From positions 1 through 63,714 of the forward strand of contig NZ_JACJPX010000048.1 in assembly GCF_014696315.1 (NCBI RefSeq): a DNA stretch of 63,714 nt, in the 5' to 3' direction. This DNA comes from Calothrix membranacea FACHB-236 (GTDB lineage Bacteria; Cyanobacteriota; Cyanobacteriia; Cyanobacteriales; Nostocaceae). The translations under genes and the position numbers were made by a program. Shown here piece after piece: positions 34,387 to 42,940 of this stretch (position 1 is its first letter; each line of letters starts with the position of its first letter). Under the pieces are notes generated by a model that was given only the letters and a program-made list of their open reading frames with translations, made no database searches and was not told the origin of the DNA.

Positions 34387-35421
34387 CTACGGTGTTTTGC
34401 TAGATGAGGGACTCGGAGACACTGAAGCTGGGCTAGAAGGTGGAGAAGGTTTTAATTTATCCATCACAGCCCCCATTCCTGCAAGTAATGTGCCAATAGC
34501 TGCGATCGCTGCAATCACCACTCCCCAAATCTGAATTTGTTGCTGCAAATTTGAGTTAGTGTTAGATGTTACAGTTGGCTCAGGCTGAGGAGTTTCCCCA
34601 GCCAAACCCAAAGAATCGAGCCATTCGCGCATCGACTGCGATCGCTGTTTAGGGTCTAGCTTCATACCTGTTAAAATTGCTCGGTTAGTGCGATCGCTAA
34701 TCTCAGGATTAAGGTCTTTGGGAGCAACTAAACGAGCATTATCTATCTTACGTTTGAGCGCACTAACTGGTGTTTTTCCAGTAATCAGTACATACAGGCT
34801 TGCTGCTAGAGAATAAATATCGCTATAAGCCCCAGTTGCTATACTTTGAGCGTAAAGCTCAGGTGGTGTAAATCCTTCAGAAGTTTCTTTGGTTCGGTTT
34901 GTGGTTAAGATATGGTCAAAGTCGAGAGCTAAACCAAAATCTATCAGTACTGCTTCTGCTTGTCCATTTCGCACCCGCAAAAATATATTTCCTGGGTGTA
35001 CATCTCGGTGAATCAACCGATTTTCATGTACCACTATCAAAGCTTCGCCAATTTGTTGAATGTAGCGTAGTGCGTCTGTTTCTGCAAGTATTGGTTGGCG
35101 ACGGTCAGCTAAACTGACTCCATCTACATATTCCATTACCAGACACCAATGCTCTTTTTCCTTAAAAGGTTCTGCAACCTGCACAATATGCTCATGGCGA
35201 CAACGGCTTAGTTTTACGGCTTCCTGCCAAAACATTGTTTCCAGTCGTGCGCGATCCTCTTGGCTTAGGGAATTAAGCAAGCTATCGTTTAAAGTTTTAA
35301 TGACTAAGCGATCGCCATTTTTATTTTTTACCAAATAAGTGATGCCAAAGCGTCCCCTTCCCAATTCCCTTTCAATAGTATATTTACCACCTTGCAAATG
35401 ATCACCTGCTACCCAAGCCAT
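34387..35421 (-). CDS. Membrane-anchored Ser/Thr protein kinase
   Basis: A 344-residue Hanks-type kinase from the ATG at 35421, which has GGGAG eight bases upstream; a longer frame would begin at 35457. The catalytic parts are GRGRFG (21-26), Lys42, HRDVHPGN with Asp140 and Asn145, and DFG at 161-163. The Gly loop has Arg in place of the second middle Gly. Residues around 265-280 contain MREWLDSLGL, as seen after many cyanobacterial kinase domains. A single membrane segment (IWGVVIAAIAAIGTLLAGMGAVM) lies near residues 300-322, and a Ser/Pro-rich tail follows. Its start region (MAWVAGDHLQGGKYTIE) resembles that of the neighbouring kinase, so the two are related copies. Confidence 0.92.
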   Translation of the reverse strand: MAWVAGDHLQGGKYTIERELGRGRFGITYLVKNKNGDRLVIKTLNDSLLNSLSQEDRARLETMFWQEAVKLSRCRHEHIVQVAEPFKEKEHWCLVMEYVDGVSLADRRQPILAETDALRYIQQIGEALIVVHENRLIHRDVHPGNIFLRVRNGQAEAVLIDFGLALDFDHILTTNRTKETSEGFTPPELYAQSIATGAYSDIYSLAASLYVLITGKTPVSALKRKIDNARLVAPKDLNPEISDRTNRAILTGMKLDPKQRSQSMREWLDSLGLAGETPQPEPTVTSNTNSNLQQQIQIWGVVIAAIAAIGTLLAGMGAVMDKLKPSPPSSPASVSPSPSSSKTP

Positions 35422-35569
35422 CGTTGCAACTCCCAAAATACATAGATTAATTTTCACACACCAGACTCTTGAAAACTTGAGTTAGTTTCTTCTCAGGAGT
35501 GCGATCGCTCTTTTTCTCGCGAATTGATAAACTAAAAAACAACCCCTAACCCTGTGCAAAGGTAACATT

Positions 35570-36292
35570 ATGACCTCTGCAACCAATTTCACAGACGAAC
35601 TCACTCCTTTCCCCGACCATACGCAGCTACCAGAGTCTGATGGTACTTTCGTGAAGAATTTTCAGGAACATCCCCAAAGCCTTCTACTTACCGACTCCAT
35701 TAAACCGATATTGCAAAAACGCCATCCAGATGGGCAATACTGCATAGGTCAAGATAGCGGCATATATTGGCGGATGACTGACCCCCCAGAAAAAGGCGCA
35801 GAAGCACCGGATTGGTTCTATGTACCGAATGTACCACCCTTACTGGATGGGCAAATTCGTAGGTCTTATGTGTTATGGCGAGAGTTTATCGCTCCATTAA
35901 TTGCTTTGGAGTTTGTTTCTGGTGATGGTAGTGAGGAACGAGACAAAACGCCTTGGAAGGGGAAATTTTGGATTTATGAGCAAGTAATTCATCCGTCTTT
36001 TTACGGCATTTATGAAGTGAATAAAGCCAGTGTTGAGGTTTATGAATTAATTGGCGGACAATATCAGTTAATGTCACCTAATGAACGTGGACATTATGCC
36101 ATTATCCCGTTGGGAGTAGAGTTAGGTATATGGCAAGGAGAATATCAGAATCTAGAATTACCTTGGCTGCGCTGGTGGGATGAGCAAGGGAATTTGTTGT
36201 TGACTGGTGAAGAAAGAGCAGAACAGGAACGCCAACGAGCCGATCGCCTAGCTGCTCAATTGCGTGCTTTGGGTGTTGACCCAGAAGTATAA
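35570..36292 (+). CDS. Uma2 family (DUF820) endonuclease-like protein
   Basis: A 240-residue protein of the Uma2 family, a PD-(D/E)XK nuclease fold greatly expanded in cyanobacteria. The candidate active site is the Asp in EAPDWFYVPNV (near residue 84) and the Glu in ALEFVSGDGSEERDKTPWKGKFWIYE (near residue 121), followed by the typical IYEQVIHPSFYGIYE. The C-terminus is a Glu/Arg/Gln helix (EERAEQERQRADRLAAQL), a common feature of this family. Enzymatic activity is not demonstrated for most members. The ATG at 35570 has AAAGGT upstream. Its leader is duplicated at 31697-31775. Confidence 0.93.
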   Translation: MTSATNFTDELTPFPDHTQLPESDGTFVKNFQEHPQSLLLTDSIKPILQKRHPDGQYCIGQDSGIYWRMTDPPEKGAEAPDWFYVPNVPPLLDGQIRRSYVLWREFIAPLIALEFVSGDGSEERDKTPWKGKFWIYEQVIHPSFYGIYEVNKASVEVYELIGGQYQLMSPNERGHYAIIPLGVELGIWQGEYQNLELPWLRWWDEQGNLLLTGEERAEQERQRADRLAAQLRALGVDPEV

Positions 36293-36359
36293 TCTGGTTA
36301 GTGCGATCGCTTAGTGTGGAAATAGAAACCTAATATTTTTGGTCTTGGACTTATTAGGA

Positions 36360-36764
36360 TTAAATCGAGATAATTTTGATTGTTGTAACTCGATGCATTG
36401 GTTTGGTTGGCTTTTCAGTGGTAATCAGTTCATCGGCTTTGAGCCAGAGGGCCGCAGCTACATGAAGTGCATCCATCGCGGCTAAACCGTAGATACAGGC
36501 AATTTGATAAGCATCTTGTGTAATTTGCTCTAAGTCGGTTGCCCAATGGCTAACAGCACTGAAGAAGGTTTCGTAGAATTCTGTTTCGTCTGGATTTTGG
36601 TTATAAATTGCTTTAGGCAGTAATTCTAACTTAACAAATTGGCTCGACACAAATTCCCGATTTGCATCATTGAGAATGCTATTTGCTCGGATGCTGGTTG
36701 ACTGAATACCTTGAAAAGCAGTGATGAGAACCCCAGAGTCGATGTAGGTTTTCTTACGACTCAC
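36360..36764 (-). CDS. PIN-domain toxin (VapC-like)
   Basis: A 134-residue PIN-domain protein from the GTG at 36764 (VSRKKTYIDSGVLITAF). A longer frame starts at 36800 but would overlap the upstream gene by 47 bases instead of 11. The first acidic residue is the Asp of YIDSG, near residue 9. Further candidates are the Glu in VKLELLPKA near residue 47 and the Asp in AAMDALHVAAAL near residue 97. The family cleaves RNA with Mg2+, in VapC usually tRNA or rRNA. It lies downstream of a small gene with which it overlaps, the usual antitoxin-toxin order. It could equally be a solitary PIN protein with a different partner. Confidence 0.85.
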   Translation of the reverse strand: MSRKKTYIDSGVLITAFQGIQSTSIRANSILNDANREFVSSQFVKLELLPKAIYNQNPDETEFYETFFSAVSHWATDLEQITQDAYQIACIYGLAAMDALHVAAALWLKADELITTEKPTKPMHRVTTIKIISI

Positions 36765-37014
36765 GGTATCCACCCCGACGTTCAGTAAGCTCTTGTTCAA
36801 TTTCTGCTTCGTTGAGTAATTGTATTCCAGAGGCGATCGCTCTAGTACGAATTTCCCATAGTTTTTTTGCTAAGGGCGTTTGGGGAATATATTCGGTAAT
36901 GATTGCTGTTGCATCTGGTTCAGATTTGAGTGCTTCCACAAACTCTAAAACCTTTTGCTGCTTTTCAGGTGTGAGTTCTCGCCAGCCTTCAAGTAATTGT
37001 TCTTCTTTACCCAT
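36754..37014 (-). CDS. Antitoxin-like protein paired with the PIN-domain gene
   Basis: An 86-residue protein from the ATG at 37014, which has GAGGTGG just upstream; the frame can extend four codons to 37026. The N-terminal half (LLEGWRELTPEKQQKVLEFVEAL) resembles the DUF2281-like start of cyanobacterial antitoxins. The C-terminal half (LAKKLWEIRTRAIASGIQLLNEAEIEQELTERRGG) is the usual segment preceding PIN toxins, likely wrapping the toxin. The gene overlaps the toxin start by 11 bases. It probably represses its own promoter, but no operator was identified. Confidence 0.8.
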   Translation of the reverse strand: MGKEEQLLEGWRELTPEKQQKVLEFVEALKSEPDATAIITEYIPQTPLAKKLWEIRTRAIASGIQLLNEAEIEQELTERRGGYRES

Positions 37015-37204
37015 AATCCACCTCATCGTAGAGTAATGGTTTTATTTTTACTCATTTTTTCAATGCCAATACTTTTACAGAATTGATCGCCAATTGTCGC
37101 GTCAGGAAGATGCGATCGCATTATCAAGTTAATAATGTAATTAGCTGTAAGGTTATGGAGTCAAATTCCGCCCAAAGCTAGCTCGATTTTAGCTTTTTAA
37201 GTAC

Positions 37205-37224
37205 AGACGCGATTAATCGCGTCT
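37205..37224. repeat. 20-bp perfect palindrome upstream of the STAND gene
   Basis: AGACGCGATTAATCGCGTCT reads the same on both strands. It ends 26 bases before the ATG of the STAND ATPase gene at 37251. Closely related palindromes are dispersed in many cyanobacterial genomes, so it may be a mobile repeat; in this place it would also fold in the leader RNA. Confidence 0.75.
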
Positions 37225-37250
37225 CTGCAACCCTTGACCTAATTACATTA

Positions 37251-38519
37251 ATGTCACAAAATCCCTTCTTTGTTGGTGGCCCAGTACCACCAGAATACTT
37301 TTTCGGACGCAATGCGGAAGTCAGAACCGCTTTTGATCAAATTTCTCGCCGCGCACACTTGGCTATCTATGGTAGTCCTGGAATGGGTAAGTCTTCGCTA
37401 TTGCGGTATATTGCTTCACCGAAAATTTGGCAGACGCGGGGAAGAGATACATCAAAGGCGTTGATTGTTTCTATTAACTGTACGGGTATAAGTCCTTTTA
37501 CCGCCTCTGGTTTTTGGCGAGAAATCCTCAGCTTGCTACAAGATGCAACGGAAGATGATGAATCTCTGCAAGCTGATATTAAACAGTTATTGCAAGAAGA
37601 AAAGGTAGAAAAGGGAGACTTGCGTCGAATGCTGCGGAAAATTGGGCAGCGTGACAAGTTCTTGTTGCTACTGTTAGATGATTATGATGCAGCACTCCAC
37701 CCCAATGAGCAATACACTGAAACCCAAATGCTCACTTTCTTAAGTGAGTTCCGGGATTTGGCAGTTCACAGCAATGAAGGCAAATACCTCTCAACTATTG
37801 TTACTACTTTTCGCCGCCTTAATGAACTGGGGCCGACTATCAAACCGGGTGGTTCGCCGTGGTATAATCATTATCTCTTCCGGTTATTAAGACCATTACC
37901 TGCTACTGAAGTTAATAATCAGCTAGCCATACCCATTCCTGGAACTTTGCGAGCAGGAGTTTTAGAAATTATCGATGGACACCCAGCGCTACTGCAAAAT
38001 GCCGGTTATTTATTGTATGACACCCTATTAGCTGGAAAGACCCCTGATATTCACTCCTTTGCTCAGGATTTTGAAAGCGCTACCGAGCAATATTTCCGCG
38101 ATACTTGGAGATTTTCTACTGAAGAGGAGCAGATTCTGTTAATGCTAATTGCCTTGGTGCGTTTGCAAGGTCGCTTAAACAGAAGTACTCGCTATGCTTT
38201 AGGTGACATTGATTTAGTGTTTAGCCAACGCAGTCGGGAACTAGTTGATTTAGAGGAACGAGGAGTAATTCAGCGCACATTAGATGAAGGAAAAACTATC
38301 TATACTTTTAATTCATCAATGATGGAATGGTGGGTAATCCAAGAAATTTACAACACGAATGAGGCGCAACTGGAAGGAAGAGAGAAAGTTTTTCTCAATT
38401 TGATGAGTCGGGAACAAGCAGGTACAGTCAAGAAAGCTATTCGTTGGGTATGGCAGCATCGAGATATCGTCCAGTCTTTAGTTTGGATTGTTCGCAAACT
38501 AGCAGGCGATCCTACTTGA
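37251..38519 (+). CDS. STAND-type AAA+ ATPase (first of a tandem pair)
   Basis: A 422-residue P-loop ATPase. PPEYFFGRNAEVRTAFDQI (residues 13-31) is the entry motif of STAND/Orc-like ATPases. Walker A is GSPGMGKSS (41-49), Walker B LLLLLDDYD (138-146), and a sensor-like TIVTTFRRLN follows. Residues 285-375 resemble a winged helix (EEEQILLMLIALVRLQGRLNRSTRYALGDIDLVF). The last 45 residues (AGTVKKAIRWVWQHRDIVQSLVWIVRKLAG) form a short amphipathic, Trp-rich helix pair that could be an effector or membrane-acting element. No sensor repeats are present in this protein; the next gene carries TPRs. The two lie 21-72 bases apart in one direction and probably form one operon. Confidence 0.85.
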   Translation: MSQNPFFVGGPVPPEYFFGRNAEVRTAFDQISRRAHLAIYGSPGMGKSSLLRYIASPKIWQTRGRDTSKALIVSINCTGISPFTASGFWREILSLLQDATEDDESLQADIKQLLQEEKVEKGDLRRMLRKIGQRDKFLLLLLDDYDAALHPNEQYTETQMLTFLSEFRDLAVHSNEGKYLSTIVTTFRRLNELGPTIKPGGSPWYNHYLFRLLRPLPATEVNNQLAIPIPGTLRAGVLEIIDGHPALLQNAGYLLYDTLLAGKTPDIHSFAQDFESATEQYFRDTWRFSTEEEQILLMLIALVRLQGRLNRSTRYALGDIDLVFSQRSRELVDLEERGVIQRTLDEGKTIYTFNSSMMEWWVIQEIYNTNEAQLEGREKVFLNLMSREQAGTVKKAIRWVWQHRDIVQSLVWIVRKLAGDPT

Positions 38520-38591
38520 GAAGTAATTATCACGTGCCGTATGCTTAAAGTACAAGCTAGATCTACTTCCTCTGGGGAGGAGTTGGCGAGA

Positions 38592-40568
38592 ATGGTGTCT
38601 TCAACCAATTGGGAAGATAATCCGTATGTTATTGGTCGTCCAATTTATGAACCAGAGTTATTTTTTGGGCGTGAAGACCTATTCAATTTTATTTATGACA
38701 ATCTGAATAAAGGCGCACAAGTAATTTTACTCCACGGTCAGCGGCGGATTGGTAAATCGTCTGTGCTGTCCCAAATTCCTCACTTTATCGATTTAGAAAA
38801 CTTTTTCTTTATACCTTTGTCCCTAGAAGGTAAAAGTCAGAAGTGCTTAAGTGAGGTTTTATATGAACTAGCAAGAGAGATTATTGATTATTTAGATGAT
38901 TATCGCCATCCATATCGCCGCAAACTTGCTTTACCAACAAAAAAACAACTGCAAAAAGATGCAGGCATATTTTTCAATGAATTCCTGCCCCAAGTTTATC
39001 AAGTCATCAATGGTAAAAACTTGGTACTTTTGCTCGATGAGTTTGATGTTTTAGGTGATTCTGGTCAAGATTCCTCTGTTGCTGACTTTTTTCCCTGTCT
39101 CCAATCGGTTGTTTATTCCCAAAAAGAACTTTTTATCATTCCAGTTATTGGGAGACAATTGGATGATTTACCAAATTTACTGAGTTTATTTAGGCAAGCA
39201 CCAAATCGAGAAATAGGTTTATTAGATAGACAAAGTGCAGAAGAGTTAATTACCAAACCTGCACAGAATATTCTTAAATATGAGCCTGATGCTATAGATG
39301 CAATTTTAGAATTATCAGCAGGGCATCCCTATTTTACGCAAGTAATTTGCTTTGCGCTTTTCTCTCAAGCTAGGGAGGAACAACGCTGGCAAGTAACTCG
39401 CAGTGATGTACAAAATATTGTTGAGGAAGCCATTGAAATTGGTGAAGCTGGTTTAGCTTGGTTCCGAGATGGTTTACCGATTACTGAGCGAGTAATTTTC
39501 TCGGCGGTAGCAGAAGTTCAACAACAAACACCCACTGTAGCTAAGGGAGAACCGCTAAAACTGCTGGTGCAATGTGGTGTAGTTTTAACTGAGCCTTTTC
39601 ACATAGCAGAAGAGCGATTATTGCAATGGGATTTCCTTCAGAATGTCGCACCGATAATCTCTCTACCATTACGTTGGAATAACTATAAAGTAACAGTTGA
39701 GTTAGTCCGGAAATGGCTAGTTAAAAGATATCCGTTAAGGCGAGAAATCTGGGAATTAGAAAAGCTGGATTCGCAAGCTCATCGCATTTATCAACAAGCA
39801 GCCAAGTTATCTCAAAATAGCGATTTACAAAATGCAGCCAATCTCTACGAGCAAGTATTGCAGGCTAATCCTAACCATTTTGATGCACTGTTTAGACTTG
39901 CTGAAATTTGCATAGATATTAGAGATTTTGACCAAGCTGTAGAACTTTATGCTAGAGCTTATAAAGTCGATCCGATTAGGACTCAGGATGGATTTATTCA
40001 AGCTTTACTGAGTTACGGACAAGAACTAATGGAGCAAGGGAGATTTGAAGCAGCGAAAGAACAATTTAAACAAGCATTAGTACTGCAACCTCAAAATTCT
40101 GTAATTCAGGCTGTTTTAGTTGCTGCTCAACAGCGAAGAAGAATTGTCAAAACTGATGAAATGGTGGTGATTACTAGCGGTAACTACATTGAAAAATTGA
40201 GCGAATCAATGATAAGTGAAGTTACTATTAATGAAGCGAATAACCTTGTTAATAGTAGTATTACCCAACTTGAAAATTTAGACTCTCCAGAAGCAGCAAA
40301 ATTAGCTAACCTGCTGAAACAGTTGCAATCAGAAATTGAAGCGAATAGAGAATTACAACCTGAAGATAAAGCGGAAGCATTAGAGCAGGTAATGGCTTTA
40401 GCTGAAGCTGGGAAAAATCCTGAAGAAGGACATATACACAGGTTAGCCAGAACTGCGTTTAAGATTTTGATTGGTACCCTGGCTAGTTTACCCAATTCTG
40501 CAAGATTAGTGAAAATTGGGCATAAGTTGTTACCTGCGATCTCGCAATTGTTGGATTTGAATCTTTGA
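38592..40568 (+). CDS. STAND-type ATPase with TPR sensor and hydrophobic C-terminal element
   Basis: A 658-residue protein from the ATG at 38592, which has GGGGAGGAG upstream; an ATG at 38541 would add 17 residues but lacks a ribosome binding site. Counting from 38592, FFGRED is at 24-29, Walker A GQRRIGKSS at 49-57 and Walker B VLLLDEFD at 145-152. A winged-helix region lies around residues 300-360. TPR-like repeats span about residues 395-515 (AANLYEQVLQANPNHFDALFRLAEI, then FDQAVELYARAYKVDP and FEAAKEQFKQALVLQP). The segment SGNYIEKLSESMIS and the end, ARTAFKILIGTLASLPNSARLVKIGHKLLPAI, resemble effector-linked modules of cyanobacterial conflict proteins and could insert in membranes. This is inference. 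Confidence 0.85.
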   Translation: MVSSTNWEDNPYVIGRPIYEPELFFGREDLFNFIYDNLNKGAQVILLHGQRRIGKSSVLSQIPHFIDLENFFFIPLSLEGKSQKCLSEVLYELAREIIDYLDDYRHPYRRKLALPTKKQLQKDAGIFFNEFLPQVYQVINGKNLVLLLDEFDVLGDSGQDSSVADFFPCLQSVVYSQKELFIIPVIGRQLDDLPNLLSLFRQAPNREIGLLDRQSAEELITKPAQNILKYEPDAIDAILELSAGHPYFTQVICFALFSQAREEQRWQVTRSDVQNIVEEAIEIGEAGLAWFRDGLPITERVIFSAVAEVQQQTPTVAKGEPLKLLVQCGVVLTEPFHIAEERLLQWDFLQNVAPIISLPLRWNNYKVTVELVRKWLVKRYPLRREIWELEKLDSQAHRIYQQAAKLSQNSDLQNAANLYEQVLQANPNHFDALFRLAEICIDIRDFDQAVELYARAYKVDPIRTQDGFIQALLSYGQELMEQGRFEAAKEQFKQALVLQPQNSVIQAVLVAAQQRRRIVKTDEMVVITSGNYIEKLSESMISEVTINEANNLVNSSITQLENLDSPEAAKLANLLKQLQSEIEANRELQPEDKAEALEQVMALAEAGKNPEEGHIHRLARTAFKILIGTLASLPNSARLVKIGHKLLPAISQLLDLNL

Positions 40569-40616
40569 GGAGGGATTGGGGATTGGGGACTGGGGATTAG
40601 GGATTGGGGATTGGGT
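40569..40616. repeat. GGGGATT tandem repeats
   Basis: Seven copies of GGGGATT/GGGGACT/AGGGATT units directly after the second STAND gene. Confidence 0.75.
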
Positions 40617-40634
40617 TATTTCTTTTAATGTTTT

Positions 40635-41414
40635 TTAGGCAAAGAGTGCGGCGAATAGGAATAGGCTGTCTACTAAAATAGTGCTTAAAACTGCGCCACC
40701 AAAGGCGTACCAATGTCTTTGTTTACTAAATAGGGGTATAATGCCTGTTGTTAATAATACTAATGCTAAGGCGATCGCCCATGCTTGTCCCCAAGGTGTT
40801 CTGACTTGGATAACAGCATTTTGTAAAATTGCTGAGACTCCCTCAGGTTCAACTTGCATGATTTGCCGCCAATAGGGGACTAAATCTACTAAATAAAAGT
40901 ACACATCCGTTAAGACTGTACCAAATAAGGAACCTAAGTAAAACCAGTTACCGACTTTGCCCCAATTTCTGAAAAGACACCAACAGGCAAAGGGTAGCCC
41001 AATAGATTCTACAGGTAAATGCCATAATGGTTCCCAGCGGAACCATCCCCAGTAAATTGCGCCTGCTAGCCAACTCCAGCTAAAACCTAAAAGCAAATCG
41101 CCCCAAAGATATGTTGCGGGACGTGACATTAAATTAAAACTCAGCCACACCCATAAGCCTGCGATCGCTAAACTCAAACTAGGAAGCGATCGCACTAATG
41201 GCGCTTCGATAAATACTGGTACGGATACTAAAAATACCGCCGCCGCAAAGACTAACCAAACTTTTGTAGAAGCTGGAGATATTGGTAGATTAGGCGAATT
41301 TGAGAGTGTTGTCTCTAATTCACCTATGCCTTTGTGTCCTTGATGTATGGATTGCAATTCAGTATCTATAGAGCCGGTAGGAGTACCGTATGAGGACAAT
41401 GTATTATTAATCAA
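40635..41414 (-). CDS. DUF3120 domain-containing membrane protein
   Basis: An integral membrane protein of up to 259 residues, with about six or seven helices after residue 50. It matches the cyanobacterial DUF3120 family: VWLVFAAAVFLVSVPVFIEAPLVR, LMSRPATYLWGDLLLGFSWSWLAGAIYWGWFRWEP, GNWFYLGSLFGTVLTDVYFYLVDLVPYWR and the C-terminal GIIPLFSKQRHWYAFGGAVLSTILVDSLF. The function is unknown. The frame starts with TTG at 41414 without a clear ribosome binding site, and the first 50 residues are polar and poorly conserved, so the true start is uncertain. It is convergent with the STAND pair. Confidence 0.85.
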   Translation of the reverse strand: MINNTLSSYGTPTGSIDTELQSIHQGHKGIGELETTLSNSPNLPISPASTKVWLVFAAAVFLVSVPVFIEAPLVRSLPSLSLAIAGLWVWLSFNLMSRPATYLWGDLLLGFSWSWLAGAIYWGWFRWEPLWHLPVESIGLPFACWCLFRNWGKVGNWFYLGSLFGTVLTDVYFYLVDLVPYWRQIMQVEPEGVSAILQNAVIQVRTPWGQAWAIALALVLLTTGIIPLFSKQRHWYAFGGAVLSTILVDSLFLFAALFA

Positions 41415-41892
41415 TGTTTTTAATAATTGTTACTAAACTTTATCTTACTTAAAATACCACACTTCAAAATCCCCCCCAGGGGCATATTTATTTTACATTA
41501 ATTTTGGGCATGGGGCATTGGGAATTGGGTAATTGGTAATTGGTAATTGGTAATTGGTAATTGGTAATTGGTAATTGGTAATTGGTAATTGGTAATTGGT
41601 AATTGGTATTTTCTCCTTGTCCCCTAGTCCCCTAGTCCCCAATCCCCAATCCCCAATCCCCAATCCCACCCCTATTCACACGAACTTTAAAAAATTGTCG
41701 TTAAGGCTTCATCTATTTTTGCGAAACTCTAGCTATTAACCGCTACCCTCTGAGTTGGAGAGTGCTAAATTAATGGCGCGTCTTTGTGGAAATTAATGAT
41801 AATCCACAGGTTTGTTTTGTGATTATCCTGGCAAGTTCCCCAGGTAGTTGTTTGTTTAATTGGTTGTATGATTAGCGATCGCGGGTAAACTA
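41415..41892. other. Repeat-rich intergenic region
   Basis: Non-coding. It holds the AATTGGT array (41531-41607), then CCCCTAGT and CCCCAAT tandem words (about 41617-41667). A GAGTGCTAA word near 41760 was checked as half of a CIRCE heat-shock operator, but the matching half is absent. Confidence 0.6.
41531..41607. repeat. AATTGGT heptanucleotide array, 11 perfect copies
   Basis: Eleven exact direct copies of AATTGGT without a single mismatch, the longest perfect short tandem array of the window. Identity across all units suggests recent slippage. Confidence 0.95.
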
Positions 41893-42855
41893 ATGGCTCT
41901 ATTAAAACGACAACAATTTTTAATGTTGAGTGCGGTATCTGCTGCTTGTTCAGTAGCCGCATTTCCGCTGCAAGTTCTCAGTGCCCAGCCTAACCCAGGA
42001 GGTGAGGGGGTGCAACAAATGAATATTTTGCAAGCGATTATTTTAGGTTTAGTACAAGGACTGACAGAATTCTTACCCATTAGTAGTACAGCCCACTTAA
42101 AAGTTGTACCTGTGGTTTTAGGCTGGGGCGATCCGGGGGTAGCGTTTACGGCGATTATTCAACTAGGTAGCATTGCAGCAGTGCTGTGGTATTTCTGGCC
42201 GGATTTGGCACGAATTATTAAGGGTTCAGCGAGAGCGATCGCCCATAAAGATTACAATGACTATGACTTGCGGTTAGCGTTGGGGATAATTTTGGGAACT
42301 GTGCCCATTGTCTTCTTTGGGCTTTTAATTAAAAAGTTTATCCCCGATTTTGATAATTCTCCCATTAGAAGCTTAAGTGCGATCGCCATTGCTTCTATAG
42401 TAATGTCGTTATTACTGGGATTAGCAGAACAATTAGGTAAGCGTCAACGTAACTTTGAAAAGCTGACAATGAATGATGGCTTATTAATGGGTTTGGCGCA
42501 AGCTTTAGCTTTAATTCCTGGGGTATCTCGTTCTGGTTCTACCCTAACAGGGGGGTTATTTATGGGATTAGAACGGGAAACCGCAGCCAGGTTTTCATTT
42601 TTGCTAGGGATTCCGGCGATTACCCTAGCAGGGTTAGTGGAGTTAAAAGATGTTGTCGGTGCAGGCTTAAGTAGCGATGCGATTATTCCCCTAGTTGCGG
42701 GCGTAATTTCTGCCGCTATATTCTCTTATATTGCGATCGCAGGTTTGCTGCGCTTCCTCAAAACCCAAAGCACCTGGGTATTTATTTGGTATCGATTGGC
42801 ATTTGGTGTAGCTATTTTAGGGGCGATTAGTGCTGGTTTGTTGAAGAATAGTTAA
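41893..42855 (+). CDS. uppP: Undecaprenyl-diphosphatase
   Basis: UppP (BacA) removes a phosphate from undecaprenyl pyrophosphate in the membrane and so recycles the lipid carrier for peptidoglycan and polysaccharide synthesis; overexpression confers bacitracin resistance. It has the two signature motifs, GLTEFLPISSTAH near residues 52-64 and PGVSRSGSTLTGG near residues 209-221, plus about eight hydrophobic helices. The full frame gives 320 residues with a 42-residue signal-like N-terminal extension. A second ATG at 42019 gives the usual 278 residues and has a strong AGGAGGTGAGGGGG region upstream, so the start is open. A perfect 12-bp hairpin lies just after the stop. Confidence 0.95.
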   Translation: MALLKRQQFLMLSAVSAACSVAAFPLQVLSAQPNPGGEGVQQMNILQAIILGLVQGLTEFLPISSTAHLKVVPVVLGWGDPGVAFTAIIQLGSIAAVLWYFWPDLARIIKGSARAIAHKDYNDYDLRLALGIILGTVPIVFFGLLIKKFIPDFDNSPIRSLSAIAIASIVMSLLLGLAEQLGKRQRNFEKLTMNDGLLMGLAQALALIPGVSRSGSTLTGGLFMGLERETAARFSFLLGIPAITLAGLVELKDVVGAGLSSDAIIPLVAGVISAAIFSYIAIAGLLRFLKTQSTWVFIWYRLAFGVAILGAISAGLLKNS

Positions 42856-42862
42856 TAAAAAA

Positions 42863-42889
42863 TCAGTGGTCAGTGCAACTGACCACTGA
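42863..42889. terminator. Bidirectional terminator hairpin between uppP and the RHS-RTX gene
   Basis: A perfect 12-bp stem (42863-42874 with 42878-42889) on a 3-base loop, eight bases past the uppP stop. It is flanked on the left by a run of A (A-rich upstream) and on the right by AATAATTT, and is placed between convergent genes. Confidence 0.75.
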
Positions 42890-42940
42890 ATAATTTAACA
42901 ATATTGACAAAATTGCAACTTTCTAATTTCGATGCCTTGG

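Noticed and set aside
41752-41770. CIRCE-like heat-shock operator (GAGTGCTAA), also near 53079
   Set aside because: Only one half of the inverted repeat is present in each case and the downstream genes are not chaperones.
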